DNA of 64,000 nucleotides from Aquimarina sp. AU474 (lineage in GTDB: Bacteria > Bacteroidota > Bacteroidia > Flavobacteriales > Flavobacteriaceae). Made by a program: the position numbers and the translations under genes. The stretch covers positions 682,001-746,000 of the forward strand of contig NZ_OMPE01000008.1 in NCBI RefSeq assembly GCF_900312815.1, in the 5' to 3' direction. Within the stretch, counting starts at the first letter, position 1; each line of letters starts with the position of its first letter. Below are positions 26,984 to 37,131 of the stretch, one piece after another. A model generated the notes under the pieces. That model made no database searches and had not been told where the DNA came from. It saw only the letters and a list, made by a program, of their open reading frames with translations.

Positions 26984-27016
26984 AAAAAAGGTGATCCTAT
27001 TTGGATCACCTTTTTT
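26984..27016 (+). terminator. Terminator after OmpA gene
   Basis: GGTGATCC and GGATCACC form the stem with loop TATTT, extended by A- and T-runs. Confidence 0.85.
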
Positions 27017-27056
27017 ATATACACAAGATTAAAACATCAATATCATTTATATAATC

Positions 27057-27088
27057 AAAAAGGCAATACATAATGTATTGCCTTTTTT
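27057..27088 (-). terminator. Terminator after gene 27113
   Basis: GGCAATACAT and ATGTATTGCC form a 10-bp stem around one base, flanked by A- and T-runs. Confidence 0.85.
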
Positions 27089-27112
27089 GTGGTTATAAAG
27101 CTAATAAAACAA

Positions 27113-27700
27113 TCAAATATTAACTTCTTTTGTAAATGTTCTATCCTTTATCGAAAAGTACATTATATATTTACCTGTGGGGACTTCTGAGAAATCATAA
27201 GCTCTTTGAAATATTGGTCCCTCCTCCTCTATTTTTTCTTTGATCAATAATATCCCATCATTATCATATACCGAGATATAAAGAGGCGATTTTTCTGCAG
27301 TTACCATCATAGTCTTTACAATAGAATTTTCAACCAAAACCTTTGGTTTAAAAATAGTAATCGCCGAATTATCTATTAGCGCAATACCCTTCTCATTCTT
27401 AATTACTGGTGTAATTCTAAGATTAAATTCTGTTTCGGTTTCTACAAAATAAATACCGTTATTTACAGCACTTAGATTAAAATATTTTCTGTAGGAAGAT
27501 GTAGCCTCCAAAGTCATATTAAACAGTATAGTTCCTGAATAATCTTTCAGATACAGTTTTTGTCCTTTAGCAGTATTGGTTAACGATACATTAATAGTAG
27601 AAGAGTTCTCGATTTTTACAGATAAAACATCTGATGCTTTAATTATAGTACTACATAGCATAGTGAATATAATTAAACTTAGGTTAATGACTCTTTTCAT
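27113..27700 (-). CDS. Secreted beta-rich protein of unknown function
   Basis: The 195-residue product has a signal peptide (about residues 1-22) and a mature part with alternating beta-type hydrophobic pattern. The end (VPTGKYIMYFSIKDRTFTKEVNI) resembles the last strands of type IX secretion C-terminal domains, and a similar half-pattern occurs around residue 75. It may be two small Ig-like domains (DUF3244-like). It is transcribed alone. Confidence 0.7.
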   Translation of the reverse strand: MKRVINLSLIIFTMLCSTIIKASDVLSVKIENSSTINVSLTNTAKGQKLYLKDYSGTILFNMTLEATSSYRKYFNLSAVNNGIYFVETETEFNLRITPVIKNEKGIALIDNSAITIFKPKVLVENSIVKTMMVTAEKSPLYISVYDNDGILLIKEKIEEEGPIFQRAYDFSEVPTGKYIMYFSIKDRTFTKEVNI

Positions 27701-27947
27701 AATTTCTAGTTTTTGTTGTTAATGTTTGTTGATGCAAATTTAGTATCAAGCCTATTAACTAAACACAACAGAATTTGCACATATATATACTATATTAACT
27801 TCATAAACTACTGAAAAACCACAATCAAGTTAATTTAACATATTTTTTATTTTAACTTTACGATATTTTAACATTAATAATATCATATTAGCAGAAATAT
27901 TCAATATTCGTAGAATAGATGTAATGAACAACTAAAAGTAGCCTCAA

Positions 27948-28820
27948 ATGAAAAATATAAAACCCTCTTTAGAAAAAATTGTTCCGGAATTTGGTAGTTC
28001 TTTATATTATGAAACCTTCTCTAACGACAAAAAAAACAAAGATCCTATATGGCATTACCACCCAGAGATAGAAATAGTATATGTTAATGGCGGAACAGGC
28101 AAAATGCAAATCGGAAGTCATATGTCATATTATAGAAATGGAGCTTTAATGCTCATCGGTTCTAATTTACCACATTGCGGATTTACAGATAGAATGACCG
28201 GAAACAGTAGTGAGACTATCATACAGATGTTACCTGATTTTCTTGGCTCATCATTTTTTAATATCCCCGAAACTCATACCATTGGAAAGCTTCTAGAACA
28301 AGCCAAAAAAGGTATTGTATTCCATGGAGATGTTAAAAGGCAAATCGGAGCCAAAATCGAATCCTTACAAGACCTTGATGCTTTTGAGAAACTTCTTGGC
28401 ATTCTTAAAGTGCTTCGAGAAATGGAAAAAACCTCGGAGTATACTATTCTTAATGCAGAAGGGTTTATCATAGAAACCGAGTTACAGGATAATAATAGAA
28501 TTAATCTCATTTTTAATTTTGTTCAAACAGAATTTGGGCGAACTATTACTCTCGAAGAAATTGCAGATAAGGTAAGTATGAGCGTTCCTGGGTTTTGTAG
28601 ATATTTCAAAAAAGTAACCGGAAAAACCTTTACTCAATTCGTAAATGAATATAGATTGGTTCATGCTGCTAAGCTATTACATGAGAGACAAACTAGCATT
28701 ACCGATATTTGTTACGAGAGTGGTTTTAGTAATTTTTCTCATTTCAGTAGATTATTTAAAGAATTTACCGGTAAAACTCCTAGTATGTATAGAAATGAGC
28801 TTAAATATGTGATATCATAA
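27948..28820 (+). CDS. AraC-family regulator with cupin domain
   Basis: The 290-residue protein has an N-terminal cupin-like sensor (about residues 25-100; IWHYHPEIEIVYVNGGTG, and LIGSNLPHCG) and a C-terminal AraC HTH pair (about 190-288; ITLEEIADKVSMSVPGFCRYF and ITDICYESGFSNFSHFSRLF). Cytoplasmic sugar- or metabolite-responsive activators share this layout. Its target is not evident from the neighbours, which are convergent tsaC and a secreted protein gene. Confidence 0.9.
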   Translation: MKNIKPSLEKIVPEFGSSLYYETFSNDKKNKDPIWHYHPEIEIVYVNGGTGKMQIGSHMSYYRNGALMLIGSNLPHCGFTDRMTGNSSETIIQMLPDFLGSSFFNIPETHTIGKLLEQAKKGIVFHGDVKRQIGAKIESLQDLDAFEKLLGILKVLREMEKTSEYTILNAEGFIIETELQDNNRINLIFNFVQTEFGRTITLEEIADKVSMSVPGFCRYFKKVTGKTFTQFVNEYRLVHAAKLLHERQTSITDICYESGFSNFSHFSRLFKEFTGKTPSMYRNELKYVIS

Positions 28821-28829
28821 CATTATAAC

Positions 28830-29450
28830 CTAGATAATGTCTATAGCTCCTTTGCCCTCTCTAAGTAATACAGGATCTCCAGTAGTAAGATCGATAATGG
28901 TAGATGGTATATTATCTCCATACCCTCCATCTATAACCATATCAACTAAGTTATCCCATTTCTCTAAAATTAATTCAGGATCTGTTGTGTATTCGATCAC
29001 TTCATCTTCATCATAAATCGATGTGGATACAATAGGATTACCCAACTCCTCTACGATAGCAGTACAAATATTATTATCAGGCACTCTAATACCCACAGTT
29101 TTCTTTTTCTTAAATACTGTAGGCAAATTATTACTTCCAGGAAGAATAAAAGTGTACGGGCCTGGCAACGTTCTTTTTAATAATTTAAAAATACTATTAT
29201 CAATTTGCCTTACGTAATCCGATAGATTACTCAGATCTTTACATATAAAGGAAAAATTAGCTTTGGCAAGTTTTATTCCTTTAATATGTGCAATTTTCTC
29301 TAAAGCTCTCGTATTTGTTATATCACACCCCAAACCATATACCGTATCGGTTGGATAAATAATTAACCCACCTTTACGCAAACAATCCACCACCTGTTTT
29401 ATTTCACGTGGATTAGGATTTTCATTATATAGTTTTATAAATTCTGCCAT
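28830..29450 (-). CDS. tsaC: L-threonylcarbamoyladenylate synthase (TsaC/Sua5 family)
   Basis: The 206-residue YrdC-domain protein makes threonylcarbamoyl-AMP for the t6A modification of tRNAs that read ANN codons. The nucleotide-binding patterns PTDTVYGLGCDITN (about residues 34-47), the KR.-type basic cleft and STSIYDEDEV are visible. The length fits the short TsaC form without the Sua5 C-terminal domain. Confidence 0.9.
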   Translation of the reverse strand: MAEFIKLYNENPNPREIKQVVDCLRKGGLIIYPTDTVYGLGCDITNTRALEKIAHIKGIKLAKANFSFICKDLSNLSDYVRQIDNSIFKLLKRTLPGPYTFILPGSNNLPTVFKKKKTVGIRVPDNNICTAIVEELGNPIVSTSIYDEDEVIEYTTDPELILEKWDNLVDMVIDGGYGDNIPSTIIDLTTGDPVLLREGKGAIDII

Positions 29451-29488
29451 AAGTATTGCTTATTAAAAAGCACATGCAATTTACGTAT

Positions 29489-31891
29489 TTATAGGATTTT
29501 AAGTTTAGCAAACCGAAGTAATAGTTTTTTTATTCCTCCTTTTTCAAAGTGGATCTCTGCTTTTTTATCTTGCCCGACTCCTTCTAACTTCAGAACTTTA
29601 CCTTTTCCGAAACGCATATGTTCTACTACTGTGCCCGGGACAAGGTCATTATCAAACAAATTAGAAGTTGACGTTGATGACGATCCATTTGACGCCGGTC
29701 TTAATTTTCTTAATTTTTGCAATTGCTCTTCATTAGGCTTATGTGCCAATGGAGGTGATCCTGATATAGGTTTTTTAAGACGAAGTTTATTTTTATCAAC
29801 CTCACCAAAAATATCAGAATCAATTAATGGTTTGTATCGATAATTCTCTACAGGAGTTAAATATTCCAAAAACTGATCATCTATCTCTTCAATAAACCTA
29901 CTTGGTTCTGCATCTACCAATTTACCCCACCTATAACGCGATTGCGTATAGGTAAGATATGCCTGTTTTTCGGCTCTAGTTAGAGCCACATAAAATAAAC
30001 GTCTTTCCTCCTCTAGTTCACTTCGAGTATTCATACTCATTCCCGAAGGAAATAGATCTTCCTCCATCCCTACAATATAAACGTAAGGAAACTCTAATCC
30101 TTTTGCGAGATGTATAGTCATTAATGCTACTCGATCATCATCACCCGTATCCTGATCAAGATCTGTTGCCAAAGCTACATCCTCAAGAAACTCTGCCAGA
30201 GACCCTGTTTCATCAGCCAACTCTTTTTGACCTTCTACAAAATCACGAATACCATTAAGTAATTCTTCTATATTTTCTATTCTGGCAATGCCCTCTGGGG
30301 TACCATCTTTTTTTAATTCTTGAAGCAATCCGGTTTTCTTAGCTACCGTTTCTGCCAAGACAAACGCATCTGATGTTTGATTGGTAACTTGAAAACTTTT
30401 GATCATGGTCATAAAGTTTTCCAGCCTTGTCTTGGTACCACTATTAATTTTAAGATTAATTCGATCTAAGTTTTCAATAATTTCAAAAATTGAACGATCA
30501 TAATGATTAGCCGCAACTATAAGCTTATCTACAGTAGTAGAACCAATTCCTCTTGTTGGATAATTAATCACCCTTTTTAAAGCCTCTTCGTCTTTGGGGT
30601 TAATTATTAAGCGTAAATAAGCCAATACATCCTTAATCTCTTTTCGTTGGTAAAATGAGAGGCCTCCATATATTCTATATTTTATATCACGTTTCCGTAA
30701 CGCATCTTCAATTGCTCTGGATTGCGCATTGGTTCTATACAATACTGCAAAATTTCCATTGCCTAACTGATGCTGCATTTGATTTTCGAATATCGAACTA
30801 GCTACATATCTCCCTTCATCTCCATCGGTTAGTAATCTATTTACTATAATTTTTGGGCCTGGATCATTAGCGGTCCAAACTACCTTATCTAGTTTAGTTT
30901 TGTTTTTGTCAATTATAGAATTCGCTGCTTCTACAATATTCTTTGTCGATCTATAATTTTGTTCAAGTCTATATTGCTGTACATTATCATAGTCCTTTTG
31001 AAAATTCAAGATATTATTAATATTAGCTCCTCGAAATGCATATATACTCTGGGCATCATCTCCTACCACACAAATATTCTGAAACTTATCGGATAACGCT
31101 CGCACAATAAGATATTGAGAATGGTTGGTATCCTGGTACTCATCTACCAATATATATCTAAAACGGTTTTGATATTTGGCCAATACATCTGGGAATCGAT
31201 TTAATAACTCATTAGTTTTTAATAATAAATCATCAAAATCCATGGCTCCTGCTTTAAAACATCTATCCACATAATGTTCATAAATCTCTCCCAATCTTGG
31301 GCGTTTGGCCATGGCATCTGCCTCTACCAGTTCTGCATTCTGAAAATATGCTTTTACTGTGATTAAACTATTTTTATATGATGATATCCTCGAATATACT
31401 TGTTTGTATTTATAGATATCCTTGTCTAATCCCATTTCTTTAATAATAGAAGCAATCAAACGTTGAGAATCTTGTGTATCATATATCGTAAAATTTGAAG
31501 GGTATCCTAGTTTATCTCCTTCAAATCTTAGGATTTTGGCAAAAATAGAGTGAAATGTTCCCATCCATAAATTTTTGGCTTCGCTCGCTCCTACAATAGT
31601 CGCAATACGTTTTTTCATCTCTCTAGCCGCCTTATTGGTAAAAGTCAAAGACAATATATTAAACGAATCTACTCCTTGATCCATTAAATAAGCAATACGA
31701 TATGTAAGTACACGTGTTTTTCCGGAGCCTGCTCCAGCAATTACAATCATAGGCCCCTCCTTTTGTAGTACAGGAGCTCGTTGCGCATCATTCAATTCGG
31801 CTAAATATTCTTCCAACGTATCTATTTTAAAAGTGAAATGTAAGGAAACAACAACGGTTATGGAAGTGTAATAAGAGATTTTTGTAAACAA
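29489..31891 (-). CDS. UvrD/PcrA-type ATP-dependent DNA helicase
   Basis: The 800-residue superfamily 1A helicase has Walker A GAGSGKTRV (about residue 52), GTFHSIFAKILR, DEYQDTN (Walker B), GDDAQSIYAFRGA, NYRST, and the late VALMTIHLAKGLEFPYVYIVG and ALTRAEKQAYLT motifs. It unwinds DNA in repair and replication. The ATG start adds 25 residues (FTKISYYTSI...) that look unlike the family. A TTG at 31816 would give MEEYLAELNDAQRAP, which fits the usual family start better, so the true start may be there. Confidence 0.93.
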   Translation of the reverse strand: MFTKISYYTSITVVVSLHFTFKIDTLEEYLAELNDAQRAPVLQKEGPMIVIAGAGSGKTRVLTYRIAYLMDQGVDSFNILSLTFTNKAAREMKKRIATIVGASEAKNLWMGTFHSIFAKILRFEGDKLGYPSNFTIYDTQDSQRLIASIIKEMGLDKDIYKYKQVYSRISSYKNSLITVKAYFQNAELVEADAMAKRPRLGEIYEHYVDRCFKAGAMDFDDLLLKTNELLNRFPDVLAKYQNRFRYILVDEYQDTNHSQYLIVRALSDKFQNICVVGDDAQSIYAFRGANINNILNFQKDYDNVQQYRLEQNYRSTKNIVEAANSIIDKNKTKLDKVVWTANDPGPKIIVNRLLTDGDEGRYVASSIFENQMQHQLGNGNFAVLYRTNAQSRAIEDALRKRDIKYRIYGGLSFYQRKEIKDVLAYLRLIINPKDEEALKRVINYPTRGIGSTTVDKLIVAANHYDRSIFEIIENLDRINLKINSGTKTRLENFMTMIKSFQVTNQTSDAFVLAETVAKKTGLLQELKKDGTPEGIARIENIEELLNGIRDFVEGQKELADETGSLAEFLEDVALATDLDQDTGDDDRVALMTIHLAKGLEFPYVYIVGMEEDLFPSGMSMNTRSELEEERRLFYVALTRAEKQAYLTYTQSRYRWGKLVDAEPSRFIEEIDDQFLEYLTPVENYRYKPLIDSDIFGEVDKNKLRLKKPISGSPPLAHKPNEEQLQKLRKLRPASNGSSSTSTSNLFDNDLVPGTVVEHMRFGKGKVLKLEGVGQDKKAEIHFEKGGIKKLLLRFAKLKIL

Positions 31892-31966
31892 ACTTTAGTC
31901 AATAACTTTTACTTAAAAACATTAATCAAAAATTAATTCACAAAGATCCTATATCATAAATCAGCA

Positions 31967-31982
31967 TTTAGAACGTTCTAAA
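31967..31982. promoter_or_regulatory. 16-bp perfect palindrome, possible operator
   Basis: TTTAGAACGTTCTAAA lies in the 351-bp divergent gap between the helicase gene and gene 32243. The rest of the gap is AT-rich and shows no gene. The palindrome could bind a dimeric regulator. Confidence 0.35.
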
Positions 31983-32242
31983 CAAAATAGAAGGGCTATA
32001 AAATTCATTATTTTAGGCTTATTAACAACACACAATATCCGTCTAAACAACATTTTAATAGATAAAAAGCATTTAGCTACATGTTTTATTATCAACATTA
32101 ATTTTTCCTACATGTTAACATTGTATTAATAACTTTTATAGACAAAATGCAATATTTTAAGATTAAAAGTAGTATATTGAGGAAATTTTGCGCTAAAACT
32201 ATAAATTATACGACCGATTAAGATAACCCCAAACTCAATATT

Positions 32243-32530
32243 ATGGCCCCAAATATGAATGTACAGTTTATTGAAAAAGAACAGATTAAATTTTTGAAAT
32301 TCCCAAAAGAAGATGTCCTGAACAAAAGAAAAGATCAAATAGATCGCTTTTTGGAATTACAACGAGCGCTTTCCTTAGGAAATCTCGAACGTCAAAAAGT
32401 TAGGATTGTTTTTGTAGATGATGCTGGCTTTAAAAAAGTAGAAACAACAATTTGGGGTATTACGGATAAAGAAGTAATACTTAAACAATCAACAATAATA
32501 CCATTAGAAAGAATTATAAGCATTTCTTGA
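32243..32530 (+). CDS. Small conserved-looking cytoplasmic protein, unknown function
   Basis: The 95-residue product has an N-terminal region with basic and acidic residues (FLKFPKEDVLNKRKDQIDRF), then a beta-rich part (KVRIVFVDDAGFKKVETTIWGITDKEVILK) ending in IPLERIISIS. The second half has an SH3-like or Sm-like strand pattern. No signal peptide or membrane span. No family was recognised with confidence. Confidence 0.75.
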   Translation: MAPNMNVQFIEKEQIKFLKFPKEDVLNKRKDQIDRFLELQRALSLGNLERQKVRIVFVDDAGFKKVETTIWGITDKEVILKQSTIIPLERIISIS

Positions 32531-32603
32531 CCCTTGATAATGAATATTCCTAGATTAAAAAGATATAGTTATTTTTTAATCTATACTCTTTTAAGAGTGG
32601 TTT

Positions 32604-32634
32604 AAAGACGTATTCTCAAACAGAATACGTCTTT
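32604..32634 (+). terminator. Terminator after gene 32243
   Basis: AAAGACGTATTCT and its complement form a perfect 13-bp stem with loop CAAAC. Confidence 0.85.
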
Positions 32635-32758
32635 GCTAATTAAACAGCAACGAATAATAAAATATAAGCTATTAATAAATATTTAAAACTCTAATTGTTT
32701 AGTTTTGTATTTTAAAAACTACAATTACCAAATCTCACATACTTTATACCCCTACGTA

Positions 32759-35155
32759 ATGAATAAGAAACTAGTAAACTGTATTCTTTTATTAACCATG
32801 ATCTTACATGGTTTTGGTTTATTCGCCCAGGACGGAAAACAAACTCTAATCTCTAATGATAAAGATACCTTTATCAATAGCATTATTAATCAAAAGAGCG
32901 ATCAACCTACAAAGGTTCAAATTTCTAAAAACGAAATTCTAAACTTGAAACTCAATGTAAAGAAACAAAACAATGACAATCTTACCTTGATTGGAATTGT
33001 AAATGACAAGAAATTATCTACGTTCACTTTGACTGAAGAAAATGGAAAGTTATCAGGAAACATTGTATTGCAAAATCCTAAAAGAGCATATAAAATTGTT
33101 AGTGACACATCTGGCAAAGTTTTCATTGAAGAAACAGACATACATGATGTACTGTGTGTTGACTTTGAAAAAACTGAAGGAAATATTAAAGAAAGAGCCA
33201 CGAATAATACCAATGCAAGCACAAAAATGGTTGTTGTTCTTGAAAGTCTACCTGGAGCAGAAGGTATTATCTATTTAGACTTTGATGGCGAAGTAGTTTC
33301 TGGCACTAGTTGGTTAGGTGGCGATACTATTGATGCCCAAGCTCCTAATTTTACAGATCAAGATATTACAAGAATATGGAAAATTATGGCCGAGGATTTT
33401 CGCCCTTTTAACCTAAATGTAACCACACGAAGAGACCTTTTTGATGCTGCTCCTCAAAATCGTAGGATGATGTGTATTTTTACTACAACTACAGATGCAC
33501 AACCAGATTCTGGCGGTGTCGCTTACATTCGATCTTTTTCTTCAAACTCATCTGATAACCCATGTTGGGTATATAATGTTAGATCTGTTAGAGCGGCCGG
33601 AGAAACTGGATCTCATGAAGTAGGGCACACACTTGGATTGTCTCATGATAGTCAAGGTGATACCGAATATTATGCTGGACACGGTACATGGAGTCCAATC
33701 ATGGGTTGGAGTGTTAATAAACAAATTGGACAATGGAGTATTGGAGAGTTTGAAAACGCCAATCAAACACAAGATGATATCGCTGTTATGGCAGATAATA
33801 GAAATGGTGTTGGTTTTAGAACTGATGATCATGCCGATATTCTTACCGATGCAACGCCTATAAAAGCTGATGCTGATGGTAATGTAAGTACTGATCAAAA
33901 TTTTGGTTTTATAGGTAAACGAGAAGATAAAGATATATTCTCATTTGTAGTCGAATCTGGTGATGTCTCATTTAATTTTGAACCAGATCCAGATTACCCA
34001 AATTTGAATATACAAGCACGTATACTTGATCCTTTAGGAGAAGAAGTCATCCTTTCGGACCCATCAGGTTTAAGTGCTGCTATTAGCACAACCTTATCTG
34101 GAGGAACTTATTTTATTGAAATTGACGGTGTAGGTGAAGGAAATCCAATTACAGGTTATTCTGATTATTCTTCGTTAGGAAACTATACCATTTCTGGTAA
34201 GTATATACCAGGAAATAATAATCAACCACCAATTGCCAATTTTGAAGCTACTCAAAATGGTTGTACCCAAATTGTGTTTAAAAGTACCTCTATAAATAAA
34301 GTGAATTCGTATTTATGGAATTTTGGTGATGGTACTACTTCTACAGAACAAAATCCAACACATGATTATGCCAGTGGCGGCACTTATACCGTATCGCTTA
34401 CAGCGACCAATGATGTTGGGCAAAATACCAATGAGAAGTCTAATTTCATAGTGATTAGCGTACCGAACCAACCTACAGGTGATGATATCAGTATTTGCCC
34501 TGGAGAATCGGCAACATTAACCATAGCAGGAAATAGTGATTTTACATGGTATAGCGAGCCTACAGGAGGGATTGTTCTCTCGATCGGATCAGAATATAAA
34601 ACGCCTTCTCTAGATGCAACGCAAACCTATTACGTTTCGGGATATATCGATGATTGTACTACAGAAACTCGAACCGAAATACAAGCAATAGTTGTTCCTA
34701 CGCCTGATCAACCTACTATTACGGTAAATGAATCGCAACGATTATCTATACCTGCAGAGTTCTCAAATTACCAATGGTTTTTAAATGGAGAAATCTTAGG
34801 AGAAGGAAATCAATCAGAATATCTACCTCAAGAAATTGGAGAATATACTGTTGAAGTATTTAATGAAACAGGTTGCAGTACAATCTCTGCGGCTTTTACA
34901 GTCGATCGATCACAACTTAATTTAAGTTTAGATAGTAGAGCGTTTACCTTCTACCCTAACCCCCTTAAAGATTCTAATTTACTTACTATTGATGGAGTAA
35001 CTATAAATGATTTTGATCTTAGGATTGTAGATACACTAGGGCAAATAGTTTACCAATCCACTCCTAATAGAGAGTTAAATTTATCTGATTTATCACCAGG
35101 TCTTTATATTCTTTTAATTAATAACAAATCTATCGGAAAATTTGTAAAGCAATAA
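32759..35155 (+). CDS. Secreted reprolysin-like metallopeptidase with PKD domain and T9SS sorting region
   Basis: From MNKKLVNCIL the product has 798 residues; an earlier in-frame Met (32705) lacks a proper signal. The signal peptide ends near LFAQ. The zinc motif HEVGHTLGLSHD (about residues 286-297) is of the M12B-like reprolysin kind. A PKD domain follows (about 487-563; YLWNFGDGTTSTEQNPTHDY). The end (about 729-798; FTFYPNPLKDSNLLTIDG, LDLSDL-type turns, GLYILLINNKSIGKFVKQ) is a type A C-terminal sorting domain. The protein should cross the outer membrane by the type IX system and act as an extracellular protease. Confidence 0.93.
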   Translation: MNKKLVNCILLLTMILHGFGLFAQDGKQTLISNDKDTFINSIINQKSDQPTKVQISKNEILNLKLNVKKQNNDNLTLIGIVNDKKLSTFTLTEENGKLSGNIVLQNPKRAYKIVSDTSGKVFIEETDIHDVLCVDFEKTEGNIKERATNNTNASTKMVVVLESLPGAEGIIYLDFDGEVVSGTSWLGGDTIDAQAPNFTDQDITRIWKIMAEDFRPFNLNVTTRRDLFDAAPQNRRMMCIFTTTTDAQPDSGGVAYIRSFSSNSSDNPCWVYNVRSVRAAGETGSHEVGHTLGLSHDSQGDTEYYAGHGTWSPIMGWSVNKQIGQWSIGEFENANQTQDDIAVMADNRNGVGFRTDDHADILTDATPIKADADGNVSTDQNFGFIGKREDKDIFSFVVESGDVSFNFEPDPDYPNLNIQARILDPLGEEVILSDPSGLSAAISTTLSGGTYFIEIDGVGEGNPITGYSDYSSLGNYTISGKYIPGNNNQPPIANFEATQNGCTQIVFKSTSINKVNSYLWNFGDGTTSTEQNPTHDYASGGTYTVSLTATNDVGQNTNEKSNFIVISVPNQPTGDDISICPGESATLTIAGNSDFTWYSEPTGGIVLSIGSEYKTPSLDATQTYYVSGYIDDCTTETRTEIQAIVVPTPDQPTITVNESQRLSIPAEFSNYQWFLNGEILGEGNQSEYLPQEIGEYTVEVFNETGCSTISAAFTVDRSQLNLSLDSRAFTFYPNPLKDSNLLTIDGVTINDFDLRIVDTLGQIVYQSTPNRELNLSDLSPGLYILLINNKSIGKFVKQ

Positions 35156-35177
35156 ACCTATTTTAAATACCTATAAA

Positions 35178-35212
35178 TAAAGCTCATTTACGAATTATGT
35201 AAATGAGCTTTA
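35178..35212 (+). terminator. Terminator after metallopeptidase gene
   Basis: TAAAGCTCATTTAC and GTAAATGAGCTTTA form a 14-bp stem with loop GAATTAT. Confidence 0.85.
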
Positions 35213-35293
35213 TTGTTTGTAAAAAATCTAAATATCATTTTTAACTTTCCTTTAATAGATTTTTGAATATCTTTAGAAACCAAAATTTCTAAT

Positions 35294-35824
35294 TTGAAAA
35301 ACAAAATCTCAACGTACATTCTTATTCTTTTACCCTTATGTATCTTTTCTCAAAATAAAGGGCAAGTAATATCAGAGTTTGGTAAAACCTATGAGGTATC
35401 TGCACCAGGTTTCAAAACCGATCTACAGCATGAACTGAAAGTTGTTTTCGATGTTGGAAGAAATTTTGATGATAGCACAAAAGTAAACCCTCTTATTCAT
35501 ACAGCTGCGAGATATCTCAATATGCATGTTGATGCAGGAGTTGCTTTCAAAAATCTTAAAGTTGCTTTGGTGATTCATGGTAGTGCTGCCAACGATATTT
35601 TAAATAATACTAAATACAACAGTATTTATGGTATAGATAATCCTAATGCTCCTCTTATTGCTCAATTATCAGCAAAAGGAGTACAAATTATCCTTTGTGG
35701 TCAAACTGCTGCACATCGTAAAATTTTAAACGACGATACATTGCCAGAAATAAAAATGGCATTATCAGCAATGACCGCTTTGGTCCAATTGCAGAATGAA
35801 AACTACAGACTTATTAATTTTTAA
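35294..35824 (+). CDS. DsrE-family secreted protein
   Basis: The 176-residue product starts at TTG (MKNKISTYILI) and has a signal peptide ending near IFSQ. The rest shows the DsrE/DsrF-like fold pattern: KVVFDVGR, RYLNMHVDAGV, LKVALVIHGSAA and the late VQIILCGQTAAHRKI with a single conserved Cys. Related proteins handle sulfur species, but a periplasmic copy has no clear role. It overlaps or abuts the next gene (M20 peptidase), pointing to one transcript. Confidence 0.82.
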   Translation: MKNKISTYILILLPLCIFSQNKGQVISEFGKTYEVSAPGFKTDLQHELKVVFDVGRNFDDSTKVNPLIHTAARYLNMHVDAGVAFKNLKVALVIHGSAANDILNNTKYNSIYGIDNPNAPLIAQLSAKGVQIILCGQTAAHRKILNDDTLPEIKMALSAMTALVQLQNENYRLINF

Positions 35825-35828
35825 CCTA

Positions 35829-37121
35829 ATGAACTCAAAAACACAATCACTCTTACTCCTAATTTTATTTACATTTTGTTCTATACAAGCACAAAAAATT
35901 GATCCAGACATTGATAAAATGGCCAAAGAAATAGAGCCTAAAGTAATCGAATGGAGAAGAGATTTTCATCAAAACCCAGAACTTTCAAATCGCGAATTTG
36001 AAACCGCCAAAAAAATTGCAAAGCACCTTAAGGATCTTGGCATGGACGTATCCGAAAACATAGCCAAAACAGGTGTGGTAGCAATTTTAAAAGGTGATAA
36101 AGAAGGTAAAACGGTCGCTCTTAGAGCAGATATCGATGCATTACCTGTAACCGAAAGAGCCGATGTTCCTTTTAAATCAGTTGTTAAAACTACTTTTTTG
36201 GATACCGAAGTTGGAGTAAGTCATGCTTGTGGGCATGATACGCATACAGCTATATTAATGGGGGTAGCCGAAATACTTGCCAAACACAAAGATAAAATAT
36301 CGGGTACGGTGAAGTTTATTTTTCAACCCGCAGAAGAAGGTCCACCTCCAGGTGAAGAAGGTGGTGCAAAGTTAATGATCAAAGAAGGAGTCTTAAAAAA
36401 CCCAGATGTTGATGCTATTTTTGGTTTGCATATTAACTCAGGTACTTCTGTTGGAAAAATCCGTTATAAACCAGGAGGCACAATGGCAGCAGTAGAACGC
36501 TTTGTTATTAATGTAAAAGGAAAACAAACTCATGGTTCTGCTCCATGGACAGGTGTTGATCCAATATTAATCTCGGCTAAAATAATTGATGGTTTACAAA
36601 CAATTATTAGTAGAGAATCTCCTCTAGTAAATGAAGCTGCGGTAATCACTGTTGGTAAAATAACTAGTGGAGTACGATTTAATATCATTCCTGAAAGTGC
36701 AGAAATGATTGGAACCGTTAGAACACTAGACCCAAGTATGAGAGCATTAATTATTAGACGTATGAATGAAATGGTACCTGCTATCGCAAAGGCATATGGC
36801 GCAGAAGCGACTATTACATTTCAGAACAATACTTCGATAACGTATAACAATCCTGATTTGGTAAAGAAAATGTTGCCAACTATTCAAGGCATTGCCGGAA
36901 AAGATAATGTGATCTTATCTAAGGCTACGACGGGGGGAGAAGATTTTTCTTATTTTCAAGAAGTCGTTCCTGGGTTTTATTTCTTTTTAGGAGGTAAAAC
37001 ACCAGACAACAAGAACCCTCCTTCTCATCATACACCTGATTTTTATATTGATGAAAGCGGATTGTTACTTGGTGTAAAAGTAATGTCGCAACTAACTTTA
37101 GATTATCTAAACGCTCAATAA
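35829..37121 (+). CDS. M20-family amidohydrolase (secreted)
   Basis: From MNSKTQSLLLL the product has 430 residues with a signal peptide ending CSIQAQ; an in-frame Met 33 bp upstream overlaps the previous gene and would spoil the signal. The M20D signatures are visible: ALRADIDALPV, HACGHDTHTAILMG, FQPAEEG and GGEDFSYF, plus the dimerisation domain. Relatives remove acyl or amide groups from amino acids or peptides (hippurate hydrolase, IAA-amino acid hydrolase). Four bases separate it from the DsrE gene. Confidence 0.92.
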   Translation: MNSKTQSLLLLILFTFCSIQAQKIDPDIDKMAKEIEPKVIEWRRDFHQNPELSNREFETAKKIAKHLKDLGMDVSENIAKTGVVAILKGDKEGKTVALRADIDALPVTERADVPFKSVVKTTFLDTEVGVSHACGHDTHTAILMGVAEILAKHKDKISGTVKFIFQPAEEGPPPGEEGGAKLMIKEGVLKNPDVDAIFGLHINSGTSVGKIRYKPGGTMAAVERFVINVKGKQTHGSAPWTGVDPILISAKIIDGLQTIISRESPLVNEAAVITVGKITSGVRFNIIPESAEMIGTVRTLDPSMRALIIRRMNEMVPAIAKAYGAEATITFQNNTSITYNNPDLVKKMLPTIQGIAGKDNVILSKATTGGEDFSYFQEVVPGFYFFLGGKTPDNKNPPSHHTPDFYIDESGLLLGVKVMSQLTLDYLNAQ

Positions 37122-37131
37122 GTACAGCATA

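Noticed and set aside
33548..33898. Minus-strand frame inside the metallopeptidase gene
   Set aside because: It overlaps the conserved zinc-site coding region and has no family features.
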